NCBI GenBank assembly: GCA_037102815.1
Contig: BTPP01000009.1
Span: 868,001-932,000, forward strand
Source: Neurospora intermedia
Lineage: Eukaryota > Ascomycota > Sordariomycetes > Sordariales > Sordariaceae
Direction of reading: 5' to 3'
Length of the DNA stretch: 64,000 bases
The notes below the pieces were generated by a model. It was not told the origin of the DNA, made no database searches, and saw only the letters and a program-made list of their open reading frames with translations. A program made the position numbers and the translations under genes. Below, one piece after another: positions 26,050-38,959 of this stretch (position 1 is the first letter of the stretch; each line of letters begins with the position of its first letter).

Positions 26050-26672
26050 TCATAGAAGAGGGCAAATCGATAGTAACAATACTAAGTATACTATAAAATT
26101 AAAAGAGGTATAATTAGGGCATAGTATAGTAAATACCTCTATAGTAGAAAGCATACGACTTCGGCCTCCCAATACCCAAACAGCTTATAACAAATACCTA
26201 CCGAGAGTACAACACCTTCCTACCTATCTACTCGCTTTTTTTTAACCTCCCTTACAAGCACAAAATATCTAGCCGGCTAGGGAGTAGGTCCGTTATTACG
26301 AACGACCCAGGTTTGCTCAAAGACATAATCAAGTCCGAAAACGGTACTATCAACAACCTTATCTCGCACATATATAGCGACATATACACAAACTAGGGTC
26401 TCAACCTCCTCGGTCCTTATAGCAAGAGTAGGCTCGGAAGGCTTTACATCCACTATAATTATAACGTTAGACGGGAACAACTCGGTACCTATAGCACGCA
26501 AAGTAGTAACACAACGGCTAGAACGCAGCCAATTACCTATAACCGGCATCCTACGTCCATTTTTATACTCGCCGGTAATCGTAATATTAACGTTCCGAAC
26601 GGGGGTCTTAAATTTAATCAAAGGGTAAATTTAATAGCCCTCAAACAGTTCGTTATAAGTACTAAAATACAT
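26050..26672 (-). pseudogene. Decayed minus-strand gene with its ATG intact, unidentified
   Basis: The minus-strand ATG at 26,672 is preserved. Codon 14 is TAA where Gln would fit, then 118 codons are open to a TAG at about 26,276, and about 40 more codons read through further TAG codons to roughly 26,150. Sequence in order: MYFSTYNELFEGY; IKFKTPVRNVNITITGEYK; NGRRMPVIGNWLRSSRC; VIIIVDVKPSEPTLAIRTEE; GLDYVFEQTWVVRNNG. Trp and Cys are kept and Gln/His nearly absent. I do not recognise it. It lies upstream of, and in the same direction as, the SERRATE-like fragment, so both could come from one duplicated segment. Confidence 0.5.
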
Positions 26673-27639
26673 TAGAAAGTACTTTAGGCTATTTATTATC
26701 TACCTACCTACCGTTACCTACTCAATCAACCAATAGGATTATCCCAACCTAGTACTCAAAAGAAAGCATTTTAATAAGTCCTCGATAATATAGCAATATT
26801 ATAACCCAGCACCATAATTGCCCAGGACATACTAAATAGGGTCACATAATCGCGCGCTGCACGCACAACGTACACCGTAATAACTAAATAGTACTCGGCA
26901 CGCACGCATATACCTACCTCTACCTAGGGTACTTATAACGATTCGAATATAAGTAATCGAAAGTCGGCCCTATAGTATAGAACTTAGCTAAAAATTATAA
27001 ATCGATCCGAACTAGTCCTACAAGAATAAGTAATTAAAAATAAAATAAATATAGAAATAGGATTACCCCCCTTTTTATCCTATCCCCTCCACTTAAATTG
27101 GGAACAAGAACGCTGCGGCGATTAATATAATACCGGTAAAAAGAACTCATCCATTACATTCTATTAATATAAGTACTTAGAAATAGAAAGGGAGTTGGCA
27201 AGTATACTAGCCCTTCTTATTAAACGGTACTAATAGTCCTATATTGTAAGCTATAAATTCTATTAATACTTATTGTTAATATTTATAATCGCAATTAGTA
27301 CGTAATAAATAGCTATAATAGCGATAATAAAATAGGAACAGGCAATAATAGTAACTAAACTAACTAAAAAGCTAATATTAAACAAGGAATTACTAATATC
27401 AAACAATAGTATTACAGAAGGTATAATAAAAAGGTAATTTAACAATATAGATTAGAACAAATACAATCCGGAAACAGGGCACCGAAGTAAGAATCATATT
27501 CTAAAGGGTAAAGGGAGTAAAATACCTCCAAACAACATAATATTATCGTTAAGGTATATAAATAAAATATTTTATTCCTATTATACCTATTATCCTCATT
27601 ACCCTCATCCGCATTATCTCCGCTAAACTTATTTTTCTC

Positions 27640-28670
27640 TTTATATATCTTCATCGAAAGACTCGTCTATACTCCTATTCTCAAAGTTAGTACTAGAACG
27701 GGCAGAAAAGCGGACAATACTCTTACAATATTTATTTATACCGAATTTCATAATTAGAGAACCCTTACCCAATATACTACTATTAATAATATCAGTCAGG
27801 TCATCGGTATTCCACTTTTAATTAACCTCCCACATAGCCGATTTCAACACATCTACCTCCTTCTACAAATTCTTAATATCCTTACTTATTCTATCAAAAC
27901 AAGCTTTAATAGCAGTATATCCTCGAAAACTAATATTAATAAATAGAATTGGAGGAGGGATAACCGGGGGGATAGGGTCGCCAAAAGTTAGAGCAATAGA
28001 ACTAAAGATCGGAGCGATAAAAGGGCGAATAATACTATAGCGGTCGGGGATTATAAGTACTTCTTACCCAAAATATTAGTCGAAATATTTACTAAAATAA
28101 CACAATATAGTTAAATAATGCCCGCTATAAATACAATAACAATAAAGAGAATAATCATCAAAATAAGCAACTAAATAATAGGAGGGGGCGGGAACACGGA
28201 CAGACTACTTACCGCAGCACTATTCCTAAATTAACTAAACGTATAAAGGGGGGCAGGGCATCCAATATATCGTTATAGTTCTTACAGGTTTAATAATCGG
28301 CGGGGACATCGCCAACGTTCTACAAATCAAAGTATACCCTATAAACAACAATACAACTTAAGTCGCAAATAATCTTCTACCTTCTATATTCGAAACATTT
28401 CTTACTCTTTACTATTACATCCTCAACGCAATAATAACCATTTTTCATACAACCAAAGCAGGGGTTAACACAAAACGGGCCCCATACCTTACTACCACCG
28501 CCACTAATACTATCGTCACCTTCCTCATCGTCCTCGTTAAAAACATCGCCCTAAACAGCACAATCATCATCCGTATTAATTTCACTATCAACAACACCCT
28601 AAAAATAAACAATATTATTAATATATTACAAATACCACACTAAACGACCACAAAATCATAAACATACAAT
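27640..28670 (-). pseudogene. Cys-rich plus coiled-coil protein gene, decayed, with intron
   Basis: Exon 2 starts at 28,598 with GVVDSEINTDDDC and an acidic stretch, then a cysteine array C-x2-C-x6-C-x10-C-x2-[Y]-x6-C (PCFGCMKNGYYC ... KKCFEYRR-stop-KIIC) in which a sixth Cys appears changed to Tyr. A later frame (to about 27,655) is open for about 65 codons, then reads KACFDRISKDIKNL, stop, KEVDVLKSAMWEV, a helical, coiled-coil-like end. A GT...AG intron (GTATGT...TTTTTAG, 69 nt) fits at 28,599-28,667. The frame shift between the two parts, near 28,180, may be a second intron (GTAAGTAG) or an indel. Such CxxC-array proteins with a coiled coil are common near fungal transposons; function unknown. 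Confidence 0.6.
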
Positions 28671-30541
28671 CTTTCTCTTCTTTACTAATAAAAGGGCAAC
28701 ATCGGCGCGCTTCTAGGTACATAATAGAAGGTAAACGTTGCCCAAAGGTTTAAGCAACAAAAAAAGACAAAAAGTAACCGGAGTACCGGGGGGATTAAGC
28801 CGGCGATATTTAAGGGTACCGGGGGCGACCGACGACCTACCCGATACGGGGACAAAGGCAACTAAAAGGGTAGACGATTTTAAAAGCATTAATACTACCT
28901 AATACAACAAATATTAATTAAATTAACTAACTACATCAATTGTTCGCCACTTACTCAATATAATATAGTTTAATTTAAAGAAGAAGAAGTAAAATAAGAG
29001 GGGGGAAGCTCAAAAAAAAAAGAAGAAGGAAAGAAAAAGAAGAAGTATCTACTCAAATAAGAGAGGCACAACCACAAGCCCACAACACGCCAATACACAC
29101 ACCAAGGCAGGCAACAACGACACAAAAGTTCAAATAACAAACAAATAAATTACATATTAAATATACGCTAGCTATTAATATAGAGAAATATATTCTCAAA
29201 CCGAATATATACAGCCGAACCGGCTTACAATAACCGTATATTCCAATTATTACTAAAACTTTATACGTCTAACCAAATCCTATAACGGACGTCCGTTACT
29301 TACACAATTTAATAGATCTATTCCATCGAATTAACATTCGGGTTCGAATTTCTACATATAGCAATAATATTCTCGTCATCAATAGCAGCGACCTAGGGTA
29401 GTAAACCATTAATACAATCTTAATATAACAAAACTATAATATTTAAATATCCTAGGAATAGCGTATATATTATCAAAACCGGATAAACAACAAAGATAAA
29501 ATATAAAGGCAAATGAATTAAAGTAAATAGAAACAAAAAATCCTTAGTTAGCCTAACTACCTACCTCTACCTACAATCCAATAGAACTAAATTAGTATAT
29601 AATTAAATCGCCCAATAGATCAATCAACACATCGAACAACGATCTTAATAAGGGTACCTAAAAGTACACAAAACTCACCGACACAATATCACTACCTATC
29701 TCTCACCGTCGTCCCTACGACTGGGCCTCTTATACTACAAATATTAGAACTTATATAATTACCCCCCACAACCGGCATTTATCAAACAATAACCTATACA
29801 CTCTTTCGCCTATATATACTCATTATATCCCAACTGACCATTAAAACTAGGTACTATTACATTCCTTTCCCTCTTACTACCCAAGTATACCTTAAAATAT
29901 ATTATCCCTTACTTAACTATAATAAGCATTATATTAACTAAATACATCAAGGTATATTTAGGACCTACAACATTTCAATAATCTAAATAGGGCCTTTACA
30001 CATCCAACGTAATTATAGTCGCCCGTACCCACACCTTTACTATACATCAAAACTCTCTCACCTTCAAATTATTTCCCCACCTACACCCTTCTTCCCCTAC
30101 CCTCCTCTCTCAATATCCATTCACCAATCCACAATCCACCAACCTACTACATAAGTCTTTAACTACCCAAGAAACTATCCGTTCTATACTTACAACTAAC
30201 GAACAATAACCTCTAATATCGGTTATACCATCATACCTCCTCCTTCAATTCTTAACTCCAGCCCCGAAACTCCTACCAACAAAGGTCGCGGACAACCACC
30301 TAATAGGTCATCCTACTACCCCTCATCAAAAAAGCACAAAATCGTAAGTAAATATATATATCCAACGAATTCATCAATAATTTAACTAAAACACCCGGTA
30401 TATTAAATACATTACAATAATAATAACGATTAATACAGCAATATTACCAATAACGACCTTTTCCTTAACAATAATAACGACGTAAGAATCAACAATATTA
30501 TAAATAAGAATCCTATTCTACTTCGTAGCCCGCCCCTTACC
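28671..30541. other. Decayed sequence, nothing recognised
   Basis: AT-rich sequence with purine-rich patches around 28,970-29,080 (AAGAAGAAG runs). No coding tract or repeat could be supported. Confidence 0.4.
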
Positions 30542-31365
30542 CACCTATATACCCTATACCTCTCTACCGAACGTACCTATTATTCGCAATTCAATCCTAA
30601 CCCGGAGGCTATTTATTACTTCGACTACCAAAAGCACAAAAAAGGTTGCCGCCTCGCTCCCCCCGTCCTTCTTCGTACTTAGAAAGAATAGGTTAAAACC
30701 GGCGAGCCCTCATTAGGTCATCCCCGTACCAACTTCACCAATAGTAACGCCGCCTTTCGGGCTCTAACGCACTTAACCTCCAACGGTTTCACCAACCAAT
30801 ATATCCCCAACCTCTATACTATTTATTCTCCAATATAAAACGTAAAATACGTATAATATTAACGGCGTCTATTATAATATAAACTCTATATTAATTAAAT
30901 ACTAGCCGGTATCCAGCACCCAACTACTATTACTAAGACTCCTATCGTAATTCTAATAATATCGCCCTCGCCCGCACTTACCTCACCCCCCACAACCTTC
31001 AACCTACAAACAACTCCCATTACTACTACTCTAAATCCCATCCCCTCTCCTTACTACGCGCCCGCGCCTACGTATATCCCTAACCCAGAACTTAACCCTA
31101 CACTTCCTATTAATAAAACTACAATTCGGGATCTTCTAGGTCAATTTAAGAACTTACAGTCGGAGGTTGCTATATTAAAAGAGAAGGAATAGAAAAGGGA
31201 AAGCAAGGAGAAGAAGAAGAAAGAATTAGACGCCCTCTTATCTATTAGTACAGGTAGCAAGAAGCCTCTTCTTCGTATTATCCGTCAAAATAGGAATCAG
31301 CAACAATAATAGCAGGAAAATAAAGATAATTATATAGGATATAACTCGTAAAAGTAAATACTCCT
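30542..31365 (+). pseudogene. Decayed plus-strand gene with Pro-rich and coiled-coil parts
   Basis: A single plus-strand frame reads about 275 codons with about 12 stops, all TAA/TAG, several in Trp-plausible positions (RT-stop-KE-stop-VKTGEPS; QQQ-stop-stop-QENKDN). It includes an open run of about 96 codons from LAGIQHPTT through a Pro/Thr/Tyr-rich linker into TIRDLLGQFKNLQSEVAIL, then KRESKEKKKKELDALLS, which looks like a coiled coil. Gln codons are retained. The layout (N-terminal globular, Pro-rich, coiled coil, basic) resembles gag-like or DNA-binding transposon proteins, but no diagnostic motif is present. Confidence 0.45.
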
Positions 31366-31965
31366 CTCTATTTTCACAAGGGCATTCAAATACCCCCTTT
31401 CTATATTATTTCAAGGCTTTCAAGGTATATATTACCACCTATCTATATTAAAGACATTATAGTACTATAGAACTAATCGCAGTAATCCCCCAAATCGTAA
31501 GAACAACGCCCGGTTATCGCTAGCGACTCGTTCCATTACAACAACTACAATCACAATAAGGGCACCTATCCACCTTTATTCTTAATATCTATAATATCAA
31601 TAGCAAAATAACAACTACCCAAATTACTAACAATCCCTTACTAAATCAAGCCAAAGCACCTACATACATACTTCTATAGTCTATCACCCACTATCCAACT
31701 ACACTCGCGCTACCTTATAAGTACATTAGGAAATACAAACTCTTCCTCCCACAACAATAAGGCACATTATTCAAAATCACCACAATACATCTACATACTA
31801 TCTACCCCATTCCATTTAATCTAAAGACAAGGTATTTAATCGTCGGTTACCAATCGCCATACCGTCTATTCAAATTTATTAACACTAGCGACCTCAACCC
31901 AGCTGTTTATAAAACACTACATACCTCTACCTCTAATTCTACAAATACAGATTATCGCAATCAAT

Positions 31966-32275
31966 AAATAGACCTCCAATCGCCCTAATATTAGCTCACT
32001 ATCCTTATCCCGGAGGATAAGCACGTCTCCTACTCCAAATACCTCGCCCAACTCACTAAAAAGAAGGCCGCTCTCGAGGCTAAAACCGCCCTCAAGGCCA
32101 ACAAAGCCAACGAGGGTATCGTTAAGGACAAGAAGAAGGCCAACGCCAAACCCCTCAAACGGGACGAAACCAAAGAGTTCATTACTAGATCCGCCGGCAA
32201 GAAACAGCACGAAGGTAAGCGGAAAATTACCTAAGCAAATCCTCGAAATCGGCCAAAGTTTCGTCGAATCCGAAT
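31966..32275 (+). pseudogene. GC-richer open patch, possible Lys/Ala-rich coding remnant
   Basis: The patch is less mutated than its flanks. One plus-strand frame reads SYSKYLAQLTKKKAALEAKT and KANKANEGIVKDKKKANAK with third codon positions mostly C or G, as in real fungal genes; it ends at TAA near 32,234. A second frame is also open as a basic Ser/Pro/Arg-rich peptide ending at TAA 32,275. A Lys/Ala-rich helical tail of a transposase is possible but unproven. It ends just before the 30-G tract. Confidence 0.35.
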
Positions 32276-32280
32276 AAGCA

Positions 32281-32284
32281 GGGG

Positions 32285-32317
<33 letters not shown>
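32281..32317. repeat. Poly-G tract: 6 G, A, 30 G
   Basis: A run of 30 G at 32,288-32,317 follows GGGGGGA. It is the third very long G/C homopolymer of the block in sequence context similar to the others (pyrimidine-rich on the C strand). The exact length is uncertain. Confidence 0.85.
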
Positions 32318-32318
<1 letters not shown>

Positions 32319-35300
32319 GCCAAAATAAACCAGCATAATAATAATAACATTTATATTCCCTAGCTATTAATGTCTATAGCGCCTTATCAGCATAAGGTCC
32401 TTCTCCAAATTCTCTAGGGGGGAGAACCGTACGGCATTAAACGCCGTCAAATAAAAATCTCCAACTCTATTTCAATCGTAGACTATTTACACCGCTCCTA
32501 CTTTACTTCCTACTACAACAGTTCCCCTCCACCGCCACAACGAAAAAACATCATCTTTCCTTATATATATTAAGCCCCAACACCGTCCACCAACACCGTC
32601 CGCACCCTTACTTCCCCGCCGGTATAAATCGCATATATAACAGTACACCAGCAGCAAAACATCCATCTCTTATCTTAATATATAAAACTAATCTAAAGCA
32701 CTACCCTTCTAATTATCGTAGTATATAAGACAGGGAGTTAAAAATACAGACCCATTACCGAGCGCGTTCGAAGAATTACGGATCGTATTAAGGGTTCGCC
32801 TACAGTAGTAATAATATAAGGGACGTACCATTATCTGCAGATACCTACTAGCTATATCTATACAAATAAACGATAGGGCTCATACAGTTCGATAGCGAAT
32901 ATTAGATTATTATTATCTATATAAATAAATTTTCCCTTAGGATATCATCAACATTCTAGACGCAACATCTTCCTACCTAACCCTATATATAGCCTCGTAA
33001 CACCCCAATCCCGTAATCTCCAATAAATATCAATACCTAATCCTTATCTTAATAATAAATATACGCCAGCCTTATAGTAACACAACCGTTATATAGCTAA
33101 ATAATAGCGGCCTAAATACCATACTAAAAAACAATAAGGGGTACACACACTAAACCTCTTATATATCTCGTAGCCAATTAATAAAATATAAAACACAACG
33201 CTACTATAATAGGACAATTAAAGTAAGTAAAAGAAGGGAAAAAAAAAAAAAAAAGGAAGGGTATTAGGTAGACGCCTTTAAATACCTCTAATTCAACAGT
33301 TCCACTACTACCCGTTTAACGAAATACAAGCATAATAATTACTTTAAACTAGGTAGCAGTATCGTCCTCATAAATTATAAAGCCTAAACCTTATTTTACA
33401 AATATAATTCTATTATAATCCTCCCTCAATCTAATATTATCCTTTCCTATTATTAACTACGCCTATATCTAGGGCAAGGGGCATTACACACCTGCGGGGA
33501 ATTATACAATCATAGAAATAAGCGTAAAATAGTCGGTATTAAATCCTGTCGCATATTTGAAGGATTTATACACTATACTAAACACCCTATTACTAACCTA
33601 AGTACGGATAAGAATCCTTAGAATAATCTAGTATTAATAAAAGAAGGAGTAAAAATTAAATTAAGAAACGAGATCTCTCAACATCCGTAGTAATTTCCAT
33701 AGTACTAAACATCTCCAATTTAACTACTTTACACTCAAAATATATCGGATATCACAATCATCGTCTCTAAATAATACCCATCCTCCGTACAATTCGTCAC
33801 TACTAAGCAAGGTCGAGCCGGGGTACACGTACGGAAGCATATAACCGACTATATATATACTATTAAGGCGAAGGTATACTAGGAGGGTATAGCTAAAGAC
33901 TCTCTTACTCCTTATACCGTATAATAGGTTAATAGACCTATTAAAGCGGATATAATATTAAATCTACGCAAGGGGGTCAATATACTCGCAACGTTAGTAA
34001 ACCTAGTGCCACACCTCATACTATAACGCATATAGTAAAAACTCCTCCATAGTAACAACCGGCGGGCAACTATACTTTCCGAGGTACCTATCGTAGAACC
34101 ACACGTATCGTATCGCTACCTACAATAAGAACACCTCGTACAGGATATCTACCGGATATAACGAAATTATTTATTAAATATCGAAGGTAAGTTACACTAG
34201 GATCAAATCGTTCGCAACTCTAAATAAGGGCATACAGACGACAAGTAACTAGACTAAATCCTCTTAATCCCGCATCCCAACTCAATATAGGATCCTAACC
34301 TACATCCACGTACCATCCGGGGTAAGTATAGTATCAATAGGTAGGAGGATCTTATAGTAACTACCTAGCCGAATTCTAACCGGAGAGCTTACCCCGTAAG
34401 TTCGAAAGGAAGCTACCTAAATAGAGTATCTAGGAAAAGTAAAATACATTAGTACCTCTAAATATTAGGCTCGCTAAGGTTAAATATAATAAACTATTTC
34501 TTTTACCCCAAAGAAAGAAGGAATACCGTCTAGTAGGCTATTCTAAATTAAATATTAGCTATAAAGTAACAACGTACCGAGGGGAATATAACGGAGGAAG
34601 TAGTTAATATTCATTATTACCCCAAATAATTCACTACAATTATAACAACCTAAAAGGAACTGGAAGTAAAATACAATTACAAGCCTATTGAAAGAAATCC
34701 GAGTATAGTACTTAGAAAAGGTTAGAATACGTTTAAAAAAATCGAAATTATAATCAAAATAAGGGAGGATAGCCCTTAATTCAAGTAGGGAGGTATATAT
34801 CCGATAGAGACAGAATAGGGAGAGGTAAAAGTACCGAATAGAAGGAATATTAACTTTCCGGAGGAAAAAAATAGAAAGATTATTATATTACAAGACCCAC
34901 AATCACAATCTTCATAGAAATATCGGGTATTAAAATCAACGAAGGAAGAGAGAAAAGGACTAGGAAGAGGAAGGGGAGAGGTAGATTTATATACCTCAGA
35001 AACTATTAGTCTACCGCCAAAAATCAAGGTAGAATTACAATCGCAAAAGAATAGGTACCTATATTCCTAAGACTACCAGTCATCCTAACTCCATAGCGAT
35101 ATTTAATCTAATTGAAGGTTTCCTCTTATCTAAACGTTTTATCCTTTCGCCGAACATATATACCCTCGTACTCGGTACCCCCAAAATAGGAAACAAACCA
35201 GCTTAGACAAACGCAATAATCGAAGGGTATTTCTAATAGCCGCAATTCGTAGTACGAGAAGGCTACTAATCAATTATTAGTAGATTGGTTATCATTAGTT

Positions 35301-36036
35301 AAGCGGAAACCTTCTCCTCTTCATTATTTTATACTACTACCTAATTCTTCTTCTTTCACTTATAATTAGACTTCTTCAATTCCCGTTCTTATATAAAGAC
35401 CCAATTTCAAAACCCGTTAAAATATTTAAATAATAATAATTTAACTATATATCTCATCCAATACGCCTTCTACGTAACCCCCCCAACACTAGTATAGGGA
35501 ATTATAATAGAGGAAGGCCTAGCTGGAGTAGAAAAATAAGGGAGCCAACGACGAAAACCGTACCTAGTTAAATTAAGAGTAATACCTCCGGATTCTAAAC
35601 TTCCTAAATAAATTCCAATAGCACCTCAACAACCAAAGGTTCTTTAATAGTAGAGGGAAAGGCTACGTAGGCCGACCTAGTTGCCTACCTACTATATTAG
35701 ATAGTTAGAGGAAACACCATATCAATATCATAGTACGAACAATAGATTAAAGGAAATTAGAAAGAATAAATCTATTTTTAGAAAAGCATAGCAAAATCAA
35801 ACTAAATACGTAGAGGTAGGTACTCGTAAAAGCCCTCCTTCTAATACTAAGTACCTACCTCCTCTCAATTAAAACTAAAAGGAAACGTAGGTAGGCAAGG
35901 AGGCAGGCGAATTAAAGATACTACGAACCGAAAGAATAATAGAAATATTTACTTATCTAAACCCCATACCAAAACCCCCAATTCCAAACATACATACATA
36001 CATAGAAGTACGCATACTAATTAACCAATCATTAAT
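32318..36036. other. Decayed sequence; long but statistically unconvincing plus frame
   Basis: From about 33,260 to 35,100 one plus-strand frame gives protein-like text, but stops make up about 7% of codons, the level expected by chance here, so I do not call it a gene. No repeat array or motif was recognised. Confidence 0.4.
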
Positions 36037-37320
36037 ATACAGCCACCTACCCCTTCCCCTAAAATCGCTATTCCCGAATATAATACTTCTACTACTAAAC
36101 TCAATAAGGAACTAAATAGTACCGGCGCGGTCCACAAATTCGCCTTCGTCGAACGTCTTAAACTAATCGCCTAACTAGAAGGTAGAAGTAAAGAGAATAA
36201 ATATATTAAACTACTAGTAGGCGAAATAGGTAGGACTTCCGCGACTAGAACTGCCAATACAATAGCTACTTCCAAAGCCACTCCTACTATTTCTACGAAA
36301 TCTAATCGTAGGACACTAAACCCCAAGCTTACCCAGATTTACAACAGCGAATAACGCATAGGGGATCGGAATAGTATATTCAAGGGGATCAAGCCTATAG
36401 TAATCCCTCATAACTCTCACGCATCTCCCTAAAAGTACACCGACTTTCAATATTTCTAATAACCTACAGCTTAAGCACTACGCCTCTAAAAGTAGCCTCC
36501 ATCTCCCGCCAACCAAAAAAACTAACAAAAGTAAGAAGGACAACGCAATCGAAAGCCATTCTCATCTCCCACACCGTAAAAAAAATACTAAGCGCAGATT
36601 CCTTAAAATATAAGTATATAAACAGTAAAGGAGGAGGCAAATAGACTAAGTTAACTAGCGCAAGGTTTTCTAAATTACTAAAGAAAAGCCAACGCCTTCT
36701 ATCAAATTCAATCTCTTCAATAGTAGCGAAACTATCCCTAACGCTAAACATATCAAAAGGGTCGTCTCGAATAGAGGCGTAACCGTATAAACCACAATAC
36801 GAAGATAAACTAAGCCTTAACAACGAGCCCTACAACGGGCCCCGAATATTTCTAAACATCCGTATAAAATAAATAAGAGAAAGGAGATTAATTAATATCA
36901 GCAAACTATACAATAGAACCGAAGGAGAATGAGGGTCGATCGATATTAACGAGCCGTACAATATAACCGAAAGAGAAAAGGGGTTAATTAATATCGGCGA
37001 ACTACGCAATAGAACCGAAGGAGAACGAGAGTTAATCTATATCAGCAAACTACGTAAGACGGCCGAAAGAAAGCTCATTACCGGCAATAAACTACAAAAA
37101 GACGGGAGCAGAGTGTCTATTATATACGAAACAGTAGGCCGTATAGAAATAGAAGACTACAATTACGCAAAGGGCGGTATTAGCGCCGGAGTAGGTCGGT
37201 AGGAAGAAGAGTGGATTAGATCGTCCTTAGGGTCTTTCTCCGCAATTAGAACGCTAGGTTAGCTACAAAAGCTAAGGGCAAATTGGATAGAGTTTCAGCA
37301 ATAAAGGGGGACCAACCTCT
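36037..37320 (+). pseudogene. Decayed plus-strand gene with 16-residue repeats, unidentified
   Basis: The first frame (36,037-36,432) has only 2 stops in about 130 codons and starts IQPPTPSPKI, where ATA may be a mutated ATG; it contains FVERLKLIA-stop-LEGRSKEN. A second frame (36,474-37,320, about 280 codons, about 7 stops) reads LKVASISRQPKKLTKVRR, then four degenerate 16-residue repeats (KLYNRTEGE, EPYNITERE, ELRNRTEGE, KLRKTAERK) at about 36,890-37,075, then a run of about 80 open codons including DGSRVSIIYETVGRIEIEDY. Stop density near the frequency of Trp supports true decay of a coding region. The frame change may be an intron or indel. Family unknown. Confidence 0.5.
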
Positions 37321-38959
37321 AAGCTTTACTATAGTAACGCCCTCGTTCGGTAGAAGGCTAATTACAGAAGTCTAAGGGAAGCGTTCTATACCCCTTCAAA
37401 TTATCAACCGCACTCTACCACATAGCAGCACTTGGGAAACAACAAAGCTAGTAAATCGGATTACTAAGCGCCGTATATCGCAGCATAACACAGATAGCCC
37501 TAAACCACTAGAAGACTATAACTAATTCCATATAGAAGCGATCAGCCTAAAAGCCCCCCCAATAACGTCCTCGACTCCAATTTATAATAACAGTCCGGTT
37601 CCTACTATAAATATCTAATTCGAAAAAAAAAACCTTTGTAGCCTCTAATATCTACAATCCACAGGTCCAATCCAATTACTAAAATAGCCAATCGTTATTA
37701 ACCAAAACACAATAATAAGGCCTATTGGACGAGGTTTAAAAAACGGATATTCGGTCTACATAATCAATAAGGGTAATATCGAAGTAAATTAAACGCTAAT
37801 AGCCAAATAAATTAAATATATACCATACTCCGGTCAACTAATCATAAATTACAGCAATAAAGTAATACTCATTCACCAAAACCTGCAGGAACCACTAGCG
37901 AGCAGCCTACATCCGTAGCTTTACTACGTAAATAAACTTATAATTTATAAAAGGAGCGGCGACGTAGCCTTCAATATTCTTCCATATAAGCAAGAAACTA
38001 AGAATCCAGACCTGGCCCAAAAAGACAAAATAACGCAGCGCAACGTAGGCAGCGGCGACAATATAAGTGCCTTAAAGCCTAGCTTAAACTCTCGCAATAA
38101 TATACATACCGTACAAGGCTAAACTAGCCGTAGCCCAAAATACAATACTAACGTCTTAAGACCAGACAGACGGAACAAACATCTCTATAAAGAAGGGACA
38201 ATATTATAAACTATCGGCTACACTACTATAAACAATCTTTATCAAAGGCCGGCTAGGGGTATAGTCAACGAGAGGCGGGTAAATACTATCTTAATAGAAA
38301 GGAAATACATATTGGGTAGAAAAGTAAACACAACTATATCTAATATCCTCCTCTACAAAATTGGCGATTGTAGTAACGCATATAAGATTTTCGAAACGAT
38401 AACGGGTACGCTACTCGTAATCAACACACTGAACAAGGGTCATCTATAACGACATAGTAATAATACGTAAACGAAGTACTAGAATAAAGGTATAATAGAA
38501 CTACGGTTATAGAAGTAATAATTACAATAATTACAACAAATAAATTTAACGTACTATAGCTAAGAAGAAGATATAAAGGTTAAAAACGGCCGCAGGCGAG
38601 ATTTTAATAATCAAAAGGAGGAGGCTATTAAAATAACAATTATTATATTATTATCCTATCAACGTACGTAGGGTAAGGAAGCCAAATTAATTATTATCTT
38701 ATCCTATAAAAACAACGTATTATAGTAATCGAAATATAAAAAAAAGAAGCCAACTACCCTTTCGTCCTTTCTATCGTCTAATAGATCAAACAAACCCAAT
38801 CATCACCTTAATACATACAAAGCGCCTACGAGGGCCTTAATCGAAAGAACTCTAATTCTTCCATCCCATTCAAAAGAGGTAAGTAGGTAAAGGTACCTCT
38901 AAATATTCCAACTATTCCCTACAATCGCAAGAAGGCAGAAGCTCCAAAGCAAGGTCCCT

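Noticed and set aside
31917-32336. 139-codon minus-strand open frame beginning near the poly-G tract
   Set aside because: The poly-Pro run is only the C strand of the G30 tract. The opposite strand has better codon-position bias (third positions C/G), so this is an antisense shadow.
33250-35200. Long plus-strand reading through TAA/TAG that looks protein-like
   Set aside because: About 35 stops in 520 codons (nearly 7%) equals the chance level here and far exceeds Trp frequency. No motif supports it.
36464-36823. 119-codon minus-strand open frame
   Set aside because: It has no Gln or His, which is the composition effect of CpA loss on that strand. The plus frame through the same bases is more protein-like and continues to 37,320.
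37321-38400. Apparent continuation of the 36-37.3 kb pseudogene in another frame
   Set aside because: About 8% of codons are stops, so it is not distinguishable from random AT-rich sequence.
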